DNA of 23,933 nucleotides, from positions 1-23,933 of the forward strand of contig MU624788.1 in NCBI GenBank assembly GCA_025349905.2. Reading direction: 5' to 3'. This document shows, piece by piece, positions 1 through 9,162 of this stretch. The notes below the pieces were generated by a model, which worked only from the letters and a program-made list of their open reading frames with translations, was not told where the DNA came from and ran no database searches. This DNA comes from Blastocladiella britannica (Eukaryota > Blastocladiomycota > Blastocladiomycetes > Blastocladiales > Blastocladiaceae). Numbering within the stretch: the first letter of the stretch is position 1; every line of letters begins with the position of its first letter. The position numbers and the translations under genes were made by a program.

Positions 1-14
1 AAAAAAAAAAAAAG

Positions 15-2052
15 ATGCCGACGCTAGCATGATGGCCACCGCCAGCCACCTGGGCGACATTGCGGTGTGGGACCTGGAAAAGCGGCGCCTGGTGCACCAG
101 GTGAAGGGCGCGCACTCGGGCGCGATTCCATCGCTCCAGTTCCTGGTGGGCCAGCCGCTGCTGATCACATCGGGCGCCGACAACGCCATCAAGCAGTTTG
201 TGTTTGACTCGCCCGACGGTGTTCCGCGGCTGCTCAAATTCCGTTCCGGTCACGCGGCGCCGCCGACCATGGTGCGGTTCTACGACGACGAGGGGAAATC
301 GGTGCTGACCGCGGGCAAAGACCGCACGGTCCGGTTGTTTTCGATTGTGCGCGACGCGCAGAGCGTCGAGTTCTCGCAGGGAGTCGGGACGGGTACTGCC
401 GCGGGCACGGGCACGCATGCGACAAAGGGAGCGAAACGGCTCGGGATTGCTCTGGACCAGCTGCGCCTGCCCAACGTCACGGCCATGGCCACATGCGAAA
501 AGACCCAGCGCGACTGGGATAACGTGGTCACCGCGCACGAGAGCTTGCCCGAGGCTCGCGTGTGGTCGTACCGCCGCAAGGCGCTCAGCGAGACCAAGCT
601 GCCGACCACCGACGGCGCTACCGTCAAAGCGGTGACGCTGACGCCGTGTGGCAACTTTGCGGTGCTCGGGTCGGCGCTCGGACACGTGGACGTGTACAAT
701 GTGCAGTCGGGCAAGTTCCGGCGGTCGTTTGTCGGCGGACACACGAAAGCCGTCACCAGCATTGTGGTGGACCGCATCAACCAGTACGCGGTGACGTCGT
801 CGCTCGACCGCACCGTCAAAGTGTGGGATTTCGCATCGGGCAAAGAAGTGTACTCGGTCCCACTTCCCGCCCCCGTCACCCAGCTGGTCGCGCACCTCGA
901 CAACGAGCTGATTGCGCTGGTCTCGGACGATTTGGCGATCCGAGTGCTGGATTTGGAGGCCCGCCGGATCGTGCGTGAGTTTTGGGGACACCGCAACCGC
1001 ATCACGGACGTGTGCTTTGCGCCCGACGGCCGGTGGCTGGTGTCGGCGTCGCTGGACGCCACCGTGCGCACCTGGGACTTGCCCACCGGGTTCCTGATTG
1101 ACCAGTTCCGCGTCGACCACGTGGTCACGTCGGTCGCGTTCTCGCCCGTGGGGGATTTCTTGGCCACCGCGCACGTCGACACGCTGGCGATCAACTTGTG
1201 GTCCAACAAGTCCATGTACACGACCGTGGCGCTGCGGCCGCTCACCGAAGAGGACGAGGCGGTCGAGGTGGCGTTGCCGACTGCCGCCGGATTTGATGAT
1301 GAGGAGGAGGAGGACTCGACCGCTATCGACGGTGCCGATGCCGCCGTTACTGTGGCGGCGCAAGTGTCGTACTCGGACTACGTGACCCCGCACCAGCTTA
1401 CCGACAAGATGATCACCATGTCGGCGCACCCCAAATCGCGGTGGCAGATGCTGCTGAACTTGGACTCGGTCAAGGCCCGTAACAAGCCTAAGGCGGCGCC
1501 ACGCGCGCCCGAACGCGCTCCCTTCTTTTTGCCCACGGTGTCGGGCATTGTCACGTCTTTCGCTCCCGACGCGACCACGAGCGTCGACGACGACGGCACC
1601 GTCCGCGGTCTGGGAAACATGTCGCTGGATTCCGAGTTTATTCAGCTGCTCAAGTCGTGCGACGACAAGCGCAACTGTACGTCGTCTTCTCTTGTTTTTT
1701 TTTTATTTCGTCAATTTGATCCACTAACAGAGAATGTATAGACGGACCACTTCTGGCGAACCTGATCGACATGTCCCCGTCCGCAATCGACCTCGAGATC
1801 CGCATGCTCTCGGAACTCCACCTGGAGTCCTTTATTCGGGCGCTGATGGCGCACATCAAGACGCGTCAAGCATGGGAGCTCGGGCAAGCATGGCTCAATG
1901 TGTTTTTGAAGGTGCACGGCGAAGCGTTGTCGCGGTCCGACGACGCTCGTGCGCTGCTGGCCGACCTGGCGCGCGTGCACGACGCCGAGTGGACGCGCGT
2001 GCAGGCGCAGCTGCGGTACACCAACTGCATGCTAGAGTTTGTGCGGTACTGA
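15..2052 (+). CDS. UTP21: UTP21 / WDR36 homologue, U3 snoRNP (SSU processome) WD40 protein, 5' end outside window
   Basis: Two exons are visible: 15-1676 and 1742-2052 (TGA). The 65-nt intron has gtacgt at the donor, CTAAC at 1724-1728 and AG at 1740-1741. It joins the frames so that the codon across the junction reads Tyr. The reading frame is open upstream of the first ATG (29), and the conserved stretch DADASMMATAS aligns in memory with the middle of WDR36. The gene therefore starts before the window, and the A-rich run ending in AG at 13-14 is probably an intron end. The protein shows WD40 blades (for example KDRTVRLFS, LDRTVKVWD, LDATVRTWD), an acidic loop (DDEEEEDS), and the Utp21 C-terminal domain with SRWQMLLNLD and APFFLPTVSG, finishing in NCMLEFVRY. 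Known family role: UTP-B subcomplex of the nucleolar small-subunit processome, pre-18S rRNA processing. Convergent with the DUF1365 gene, 36 bp apart. Family assignment is very secure; the 5' limit is not. Confidence 0.93.
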
Positions 2053-2088
2053 GCGAGCGATTTAATAAAAAGTATATATATATTTTTT
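2053..2088. terminator. Shared 3' spacer with AATAAA between convergent UTP21 and DUF1365 genes
   Basis: Only 36 bp separate the two stop codons. On the + strand AATAAA (2064-2069) suits the UTP21 transcript, and the following alternating TA run plus T tract could serve as a UA-rich 3'-end signal on either strand. The mRNAs probably overlap in antisense. This is read from motifs only. Confidence 0.4.
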
Positions 2089-4260
2089 TCAGGGAATGTC
2101 GGCAGCCTCCACGGCCGTCATGATCGCGCGCCACCGCCGCCGCTCCTCCTCGCGGTGCTCGAGTCCGTATACGACAGCCAGGGGGTCGCGCGCCATGCGG
2201 TCCATGTCGCTTTTAGCGGTGGCGCCGTTCTCGGTCGCTGCACGAGCAATCACTTTCTTGTTGTCAGCCGGGATCGGCACCATCACCGCCGTGACCGTCG
2301 GCCCCACGGTCGTCGTCGTTGTCGGCCGCTGCAGCAGCTGCGACGATGCCAACCGCGGCGACATCGGCGGCGTCGCCGCCAGCGCCGCCCGGTCCGCGCG
2401 CGCGTACGTCTGCAACCGCGCGTCGGCCTCGAGTGGCGACCACGCGAACCGCGCCATTTTCGCGAAATACGTGGCCGCCAATACTTTCAGTACCGCGGAC
2501 CACAGGACCAGAAGGGACAGTCGCAGTTGGGCACGCAGCGGCAAGTCGGTGTGCGCTTCGAGTGGGGCATACCACTGGAACGCGGCCCGAGTGCCGTTCA
2601 TGGCCGGCAAGAGAGGGGCGTCGCGCGCGGGTCCGCCACGGGGACCGGTGCGGCCGGCGGCGGCGGCAGCGACCATGCGGGCCAAGCGGCGGGCGAGGCG
2701 CACCGGTTTGCCCGCACGGAAGGCGCGCGGGGACGGGCGGCGGGCGGCGGCGACGAGCATGGTGGCGAATGCTGTTAGAGCCGAGTCGTCGTCGTCCTTT
2801 GTGGTGCTGGCCAGGGGAATGACAGGACTGGCGGTGGTATCGTCGACGCCCGAGTCCGACCCAGCATCCTCGCCACCGCGAGCACCAGAAGCAACAGACT
2901 CGGAGGAGACGTGCCACCGCACATCAAAGTGTCCCACCACGTACTCGCGCACAAACCCCTGCACCGGGTCCTGCGCGAGCGCCAAGGACTCCCACGCATC
3001 GGCGTCGCGCACATGCACTTCCACGACCGACCGCGCGCCCCGGTTACCGGCAAATCCGGTCGCCGGCGCCAGTTCCTGGACCGACCCATCAGCTCCACGC
3101 ATCACCAGTCCGATCCGCGGCGACCCAGGTACCGCCCGGGCCAAGCACGCGGCCGCCGGCCACGCGGCCAACGGCGATCCGGCCACGATATTGCGGGCGG
3201 CGTCGGCCAGTGGGGACGGGCGTAACGCTCGGATCGTCTTGGCGCGGCCCGTGTTTAACATGCCCGTAGCGGACGGCTGGTCGTCCCGGGCGGCAGCCGA
3301 CAATGGCGGGGGGCGAGCGTACACCCACAGGTTACGTACGAACGCCAGCAGGTACGCCTGGTACAGGATGCGCGGGACCGTCAGGAACAGGGTCAGCGGG
3401 TACGTGGCCAATGTGCGGGCAATGGATGCGGGGGACAGGGGGCGCGCCGTAGATAGGACGAGGTCGGCGGTGAACGTCACGGGCAGCGCTTCGGGACGGA
3501 CCGTGAGGTTCCCCACGGCCGAGACCGCGGCGGCGCGCATCGCCAGCTTGATGGCTACTGCGAGTCCGCCGTGAATGGTCGATGACGGGTCGATGGTGGC
3601 CACATCGTACAAGCCGGTGCGCGGGTTGAAGGGGGACACGTGGAACGACCGGTGCACGGTGAAATGGTGCGTGTAAGCAACCGGCGGCTTGGTGGTGCCG
3701 CGCACTTGCTCACCGCCGAGGTGAGTCTCCTCATCTTGGCCTTGGCCGTGGGCACGGACAGCATTGTGCTCGGGATCGCATACGTACACGTGTCGCTCAC
3801 CGAATGTGTTGTTGACCTCCAAGATGACGGCGCGCAGCCGGTCACCCTCAGTACCAGAAGCAGAAGCGCGGTAGCAGTAGTACATGGTGAGCGGGTTGAA
3901 CGCGTAGCCCAGCAGCCGCGGCATCGTCACCATGTACACGGGCCCGATGACCTCCGATTCGATCGCCGCCTGCTCGTGCAGCACGCGCAGCGCCTTGGAG
4001 CGTAGGGACGCCGAGTCATCCTCGTACAGGTAGTCGCGGTCGTGTATGGCCAGAACCCCCGCACCATTGTACGTGAACAGACCGCCGCCAGCCATGGACT
4101 CGGCGCGGCCAGACGCCAGATCGTCGAGAGAGACGCCAATGTACAGGGTCGGGTACGCGAACGCGTGGGAGCGCGGGGTGCGGCGGGCGTGCGCGGTGGT
4201 GCCGAGCAGCAAGGCCGGGGCCGGCAGCTTTGTTGACGACGAGACTATTGGCTCGGGCAT
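2089..4260 (-). CDS. DUF1365 family protein with C-terminal extension resembling the N-terminal domain of cyclopropane-fatty-acid synthase
   Basis: A single open frame of 723 residues without introns, ATG at 4260 and TGA at 2091-2089. Residues about 20-320 carry the DUF1365 signature: an AHARRTP...HAFAYPTLY block near 23-40, GYAFNPLTMYYCY at 118-130, EVNNTFGERHVY at 148-159, and FHVSPFNP at 206-213. A hydrophobic segment lies near 288-308. Residues about 375-450 (a GLVMRGADGS strand, then VHVRDADAWESLAL and GHFDVRW) look like the small N-terminal domain of CFA synthases. This is a weak visual match, but DUF1365 genes in bacteria often sit beside CFA synthase and a FAD amine oxidase. The rest is low-complexity Ala/Thr/Arg with a hydrophobic stretch near 579-600. 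Biochemical function is unknown; lipid modification is an inference. Divergent from the URC1-like gene across a 332-bp spacer. Confidence 0.85.
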   Translation of the reverse strand: MPEPIVSSSTKLPAPALLLGTTAHARRTPRSHAFAYPTLYIGVSLDDLASGRAESMAGGGLFTYNGAGVLAIHDRDYLYEDDSASLRSKALRVLHEQAAIESEVIGPVYMVTMPRLLGYAFNPLTMYYCYRASASGTEGDRLRAVILEVNNTFGERHVYVCDPEHNAVRAHGQGQDEETHLGGEQVRGTTKPPVAYTHHFTVHRSFHVSPFNPRTGLYDVATIDPSSTIHGGLAVAIKLAMRAAAVSAVGNLTVRPEALPVTFTADLVLSTARPLSPASIARTLATYPLTLFLTVPRILYQAYLLAFVRNLWVYARPPPLSAAARDDQPSATGMLNTGRAKTIRALRPSPLADAARNIVAGSPLAAWPAAACLARAVPGSPRIGLVMRGADGSVQELAPATGFAGNRGARSVVEVHVRDADAWESLALAQDPVQGFVREYVVGHFDVRWHVSSESVASGARGGEDAGSDSGVDDTTASPVIPLASTTKDDDDSALTAFATMLVAAARRPSPRAFRAGKPVRLARRLARMVAAAAAGRTGPRGGPARDAPLLPAMNGTRAAFQWYAPLEAHTDLPLRAQLRLSLLVLWSAVLKVLAATYFAKMARFAWSPLEADARLQTYARADRAALAATPPMSPRLASSQLLQRPTTTTTVGPTVTAVMVPIPADNKKVIARAATENGATAKSDMDRMARDPLAVVYGLEHREEERRRWRAIMTAVEAADIP

Positions 4261-4592
4261 TATTAATTAATTTGTATTAGTCAGGTTTTGGGAAAGAAAA
4301 AAGTATACGAGGCGCCGCCACTATAACGCGCGTTCCCAATGAAAGTATACAGCCCGGCGCCACTCTCTGAGCTGTGGCACGAGCAGCACACGAACGAATG
4401 CGGGGGCGGCGTCTTTAACTGTGTTGGGGATCCTTTGCACCACGACGACACTCATACCACCAACCAACCCAGAAAAGCTTCAAAAGCGCGCCGCGTCGCC
4501 CTCTCTTCGTGTCTCTTCCAGTCTGGGTCCTCTTTCCTTCTTCCTCTGCTCTTTTACTTTCCATTCCTCAATCCTATTAAACACAACCGTAC
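4261..4592. promoter_or_regulatory. Divergent intergenic region between DUF1365 and URC1-like genes
   Basis: 332 bp between two start codons. It holds a CCAAT box on the + strand (4335-4339) and a long pyrimidine-rich tract (about 4500-4575, CTCTC/CTTCC runs) just upstream of the URC1-like ATG, typical of fungal core promoters and leaders. The + frame is open through much of this stretch, but its composition is not protein-like and I do not call it coding. Confidence 0.4.
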
Positions 4593-6542
4593 ATGTCCGG
4601 CCCTGATCCCCACACCACCGCCGTGCTCGACCGCATCCTCGCCGAGGTGCAGTCGCTGCGGCTCGACAACATCCACCTGCAGGCCCGCCTTGACCGTCTC
4701 GACGCCTCAGCTGGGCCCGCAGAGTACGCAAGCGGCCGCCGTGGGTCGACCGACACGGCCGCCATTGCCATTGGCGGTGCCGACCGGCCCATGTCCCCGA
4801 CCCAGCTTCCCCCGTCCGAGTACTCTGCGCGCACGCGCACCATCTGTCCGTTCTTCTTATTCATTCATTTTTTCATTCATTTTTTTTTTTTTTCGTCATG
4901 CCCACCAAGCGTTTTCGCTGATCCATCCATCTTATAAATTAGCAACCACCTCGGATTCGCCCAAGCCCCAAGCGGTCGCCGCCGCTGAAGACGGCAAGGG
5001 TTCCCCCGCGCGCGCGACATCTCCCTCGGGCCTGTCGGCGCCCGTGACCGCGGCCGCCATGACCAAGCGCAAGTCGGTAGCCACGTCCGCGTCCCCTTAC
5101 GCGTCCCGCGTGATCCTGACCACGTACCCGGGCCAGGTAGGGATCAACCCGATCAACCTGAACTGGGGCAACGGCGATGCGCGTGTTCGCGGGCCTATTG
5201 TAGCGTCGCGGCACCCGGCGTCGATTCGCATCCGCAACGCGATCGGCGCGCACGGCGGGTCGCACAACATTTACCATGCGTTGTCGGTGGCAATTGGCGC
5301 TCTTCCGCCGACCCACCGGCCCGACTTACATAACACGGAACCGCCCGTCAAGTTCGGGCCGCACCCGCAGTGGGCAGACGGAACCAAGATCGTGTCCATG
5401 GACCCGTTCGGGCATATGGTGCAGGAGGCGTTTTCCAAGGAGTTGCCGGACATTGATGTCCGTCCGAGTATCGCCATCACCAAGGCGCATATGAGGATCC
5501 CCGAAATCGAGGAGGCGGTGAAAAAGGGTCGGTTGCAGGTCGACGGCAAGATCGTGCTCAACGAGCAAGGGGAGATTAAGGTCACTAAAGCCGCGGTCGA
5601 GCCCGTGTGGTTCTTGCCGGGGGTTGCGGCCCGGTTTGGGGTTGAGGAGTCGGTGCTGCGTCGGGCCATTTTGTACGTTTTCCTATTTTTTTTGTTGTTT
5701 GTTGTCGTATCGTGGGCAACCCATTCTTACAAAATGAATAGCGAGGATACCGGCGGCATGTACCCCGAGCTCATCACCCGCCCGGACCTCAAGGTGTTCA
5801 TGCCTCCGATCGGGTCGCTCACCGCGTACATTTTCGGGTCGGTCGAGGACGTGTCCAACCCGGACAAGGAGTTGACGGTGCGCGTGCACGACGAGTGCAA
5901 TGGATCGGACGTGTTTGGATCCGATATTTGCACTTGCCGCCCGTACCTGATGTACGTGTTTCCTTAAATTTTTTTTTTTCTATGTTCTACATGAGCTCAC
6001 ATAAAAAATGTAATAGCTACGGTATCGAGGAGGGCGTCAAGACCGCGCAACGCGGCGGGTCCGGCGTGATCGTGTACTTCCGTAAAGAGGGCCGTGCGCT
6101 CGGCGAAGTGACCAAGTATCTGGTGTACAATGCGCGCAAGCGCGGCGGCGACAAGGCCACCGAGTACTTCCAAAAGACCGAGAATGTGGCCGGCGTGAAA
6201 GATGCGCGGTTCCAGGCACTGATGCCGGACGTCCTGCACTGGCTTGGGATCACCAAGATCGATAACCTCATGAGTATGAGTAACATGTACGTCCTTTTCG
6301 TTTTCGTTTTTTTTTTTTGGTGGGTTGGAAACTCATCACATTTGGGTTGTGGTAGGAAATACGACGCCATTGTGGGGTCGGGCATCACGGTCAAGAACCG
6401 GTTCGAGATCCCGCCCGAGCTGATCCCGCCGGACTCGCGCGTCGAGATTGACGCCAAGATCGCCGCTGGGTATTTCACAAATGGCCCGACGGTCGACTTG
6501 GACACGATCCAGGGCCGGATCTGGGAGGACATTGCCCACTAA
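4593..6542 (+). CDS. URC1: URC1-like GTP cyclohydrolase II homologue (uracil catabolism)
   Basis: Five exons: 4593-4845, 4943-5672, 5742-5951, 6017-6286 and 6356-6542 (TAA), giving 549 residues. Introns 2-4 have strong gtacgt donors and restore the frame exactly. Intron 1 (gtccgt donor, CTGAT at 4918-4922) was chosen by frame and is less certain, so the first 84 residues, which look like a short coiled coil, are provisional; ATG 5059 is an alternative start. The GTP-cyclohydrolase-II fold is shown by HDEC-x10-C-x-C zinc ligands (C380, C391, C393) and FRKEGRALGE (R424). The region that holds the RibA catalytic Tyr reads KDARFQALMPD, and the RibA LTNNP loop is replaced by MSMSNMKYD (483-491); as I recall, these mark the Urc1 branch rather than true riboflavin RibA. 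Urc1 acts in the yeast/bacterial URC route that turns uracil nucleotides towards ribosylurea. Convergent with the acyltransferase gene, 110 bp away. Confidence 0.85.
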
Positions 6543-6652
6543 CTTCGTGAGGTCAAAGAGAGAGAGTTTTACAATACACAAGCATCACTGTTCATTACTA
6601 TATATTTGCTGGGGAGTACACGAATAAGGCAAAAACTGTCAAAGTGGAGAGA

Positions 6653-7953
6653 TTAAGTGGAGTAAAAAGGTTCCAAGACAACCCCCGCATCCACGCCGGC
6701 CCGCGGCCACTGCACCTTCCAGGACGCAATCAGCGCGTCCTTGATCCGCCACCGGTCCTCGACCCACTGCTCGATTCCCGCGTCGTCCTCGGGGATATCA
6801 GAGATCGCAATGCGCTCCACGTGAATGTGGAACGCGTACTCGCCCGACAAGTCGTCGGCGTGCATGGCCGCCAAGTTGGGAGCACGCACATTCACTTCAC
6901 CGGTGGCTACGTCCAAGTAACCCAGAGTGAAATCGTACACGTGGCGGACGTGCGAGTCGCGCAGGGCCGACAGAGTCGCCACAAACCCCTTTTTGCGCGG
7001 GTACAGCACATTGGCGAACACGGGGAGGTCGCGCGACTGGCAGAACGCTTGCGACTTTTTATGATATGGTTGTTAAGACTTCAATGAACGAAAAAAATAA
7101 AAAAACGAAGAGAATGGTGTGAATTTGGCGTACCTCGGCCAGCTTCTTGGGCGTGATCCGCGTACCCTCCAGGAACGAAATCAGCCAGCACGGCAGCTTG
7201 TCGCTCTTGAGGTTGTGGAACACGCGCTCAATCTTGTGCGAGTCGGACGCCCAGTTGCGCGACAGGAACGGGAATCCGGCCAGACGCATACCCTTTGGAC
7301 CAATCAATCACAGTGTCAGGTCAACTTGATGGAAGTCAGAAATGAAAGAACTACATACAACGCCAAAGAACGGCACCCACTGCATGCTCTTCTTGATAAA
7401 GTACTTGCAGTGCGCGAGCATTCCACGGCGCATGGCAATGGCATTAAGCAGCGCCCAGTCCATGGCAAACACATGGTTGCTAATCACGATCGCCGACTCG
7501 GTCGCGGGCTTTTCGGCCGACGTCGACAGCAGCACCGACTGCGTGTTGGTCGGGATTGACGCCAGGCCGGAGCCCGAGAAGGTGATCCGGGCCTTGTTGG
7601 CGCGCTATCGTTTCATTGGACGTCAGAAAACAGGGAGCACTGGCTCAAGTGTTGTATAAAGTGTACCTCAAACGCAAAGTCAATGGTACGCCAAATGCAC
7701 TGGCAGATGAACGCGTTGATGCGGCCCACGGCCCGGCGCGAGAACGGGTACATGGCCAGCGTCACAATCTGCACCACATTGCTCGCAAGTGCAATTCTAC
7801 ATAACCATAAATGAGGAACGCGTCTTCATCAATCTCAAAAAGTGCAATGGCGTACCCGGTGAGCGCAGTGCCAAAGACCGACAGGTGGGCGATACGCCGC
7901 AGCGCTCGGTACACGGGCGAGCTTGCGATGGGACGCGACGCGACAATGGCCAT
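6653..7953 (-). CDS. PlsC/AGPAT-family lysophospholipid acyltransferase
   Basis: Five exons on the minus strand: 7953-7856, 7781-7667, 7604-7359, 7292-7134 and 7054-6653 (TAA), 339 residues. Introns of 62-79 nt; donors gtacgc, gtacac, gtatgt and gtacgc; several CTGAC branch motifs. Exon 2's acceptor was placed so that ALTGNVVQIVTLAMYP is continuous, matching the first membrane helix of AGPAT3/4/5-type enzymes. Acyltransferase motifs: NHVFAMDW with the catalytic H-x4-D (H115, D120), FPFLSRNW (160-167), and FLEGTR (E195-R198). PRKKGF follows, as in the eukaryotic LCLAT/AGPAT3-5 group. Known family reaction: acyl-CoA transfer to a lysophospholipid such as lysophosphatidate, at ER or related membranes. 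Substrate is not readable from sequence. Shares a 255-bp divergent spacer with the ropporin-like gene. Confidence 0.9.
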
Positions 7954-8208
7954 TTTTATTATTTATATATTGGTCGGGCGAAAGAGAGTGCGCACTGGCC
8001 GGTGGTGGGGCCTCCTCCTGAAAAAGTGTGCGGGCAAAAAAATTACCCGCGGGAGGGCGTTGGAGGAGATGGCGTTCCCACTGTTGAATTTGTTTGATGT
8101 CAGTTCCCATCATAACATCAACCCTCTTCCCATTCCGACAGTCAATTCCAACCACGAAAGAGCGAGGAACGACCTGGCAACCAGTACATCATAATATCAA
8201 AATCCGAC
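7954..8208. promoter_or_regulatory. Divergent intergenic region between acyltransferase and ropporin-like genes
   Basis: 255 bp between start codons. An AT-rich block with a TATATAT-like core (7961-7970) lies directly upstream of the acyltransferase ATG, too close to be a normal TATA box and so probably leader. No other recognisable element; the short open frames here are not protein-like. Confidence 0.35.
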
Positions 8209-9086
8209 ATGTCCTTGACATCCGCCGACCCGATCTACTGCCGCGAGCAAATCAAGATCCCGCAAGCATTCCCAGACATCTTGAAAAACTACTCCAAGCA
8301 CATCATTCGCACGCAGCCCGCCGACATTGTGGCCGCGTCGGCCGAGTACTTTCACAATCTGTCGCGCCAGCAGGATCTGGGACGCCAGACGAGGCTGGCT
8401 ACTGTTACGCGCGAGCAGCTCGAGTCGTTGTACTTGAAGGTTTTTACATTTTCCTTGGTTAATTTTGCATTGGGCAAGTGATTGATACGAAAAGCAAAAA
8501 CAGTTTTCCAGCTCCAAAGCACCCAAGCTCGCAAAGGAAGCGATTACCAAGATCGCGGCCGAGGCGTTGGTGCCTGCTGGATCGGTGCAGGAGATCTTCA
8601 AGTATGATTCTGCATTTTATATTGTACAGACTGTTTATTGACACCAAGTATTACAGAGTCGGGTCATGGGAATCCGACATTTCCATTAACTGGATCCACT
8701 TTTGGGCGCTTTCGTGCACGGTAGCTGCTGGTGTATGTGTTCTAATCTTCTTGAGGGAAAATGATTCACGCACTCAAAAGCACACCATCTCGTCAATTAG
8801 ACCTTGCACGCGACCCTCCTGTATGTGATTGACATGCTGGCCAGCAACGGATCGCTGCCAGTACCAATCTTGTCCGAGATTGTGCAGTTCCTCGCCAAAA
8901 CCGAGGGCACGATCAAGGCCGATCGGGTGGAGCTGTGTGTTGCCGAGCTTGGCATGGATGGGTATTATCTTTTTTAGTTCCATTACTTTTCCTCCATTGA
9001 TGTGCCATTCTGTGTAATTTAGGGAAACAATTACCGAAGAAAAGGCCCTGGAGAGCATCAAGAAACTGACGGGCGGCTTTGCATAA
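8209..9086 (+). CDS. ROPN1L: Ropporin-1-like / radial spoke protein 11 (RIIa-domain flagellar protein)
   Basis: Five exons: 8209-8439, 8504-8601, 8657-8732, 8801-8961 and 9023-9086 (TAA), 209 residues, close to the roughly 230 of animal ROPN1L. Introns of 55-68 nt; all junctions restore the frame. The N-terminus carries the RIIa dimerisation/docking motif (IPQAFPDILKNYSKHIIR, then TQPADIVAASAEYF), nearly the same as in ROPN1L. The region WIHFWALSCTVAAGTLHATL matches the ropporin-specific segment that follows in animals. Known role: radial spoke stalk component that binds AKAP-type amphipathic helices in motile cilia; RSP11 in Chlamydomonas. In a fungus this implies a zoospore flagellum. Convergent with the SMARCD gene, 76 bp apart. 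Confidence 0.92.
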
Positions 9087-9162
9087 CAGCTTCCCCACCC
9101 TCTCCAAAAATACAAACCATTTTTCAGTCGTAACCAAAAAAAAAAACAGAAAAATGACCTTT

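Noticed and set aside
280..1245. 321-codon open frame on the minus strand
   Set aside because: Antisense shadow of UTP21; GC-rich codons leave complementary frames open and the translation is Ser/Thr/Arg-rich without domains.
2096..3574. 492-codon open frame on the plus strand
   Set aside because: Lies entirely opposite the DUF1365 coding sequence, which has clear family motifs; this frame is Arg/Ala/Ser-rich noise.
5673..5741. Apparent transmembrane segment (VFLFFLLFVVV) in the URC1-like protein
   Set aside because: It is a translated 69-nt intron with gtacgt donor and AG acceptor; removing it restores the family sequence AIFEDTGGMYPEL.
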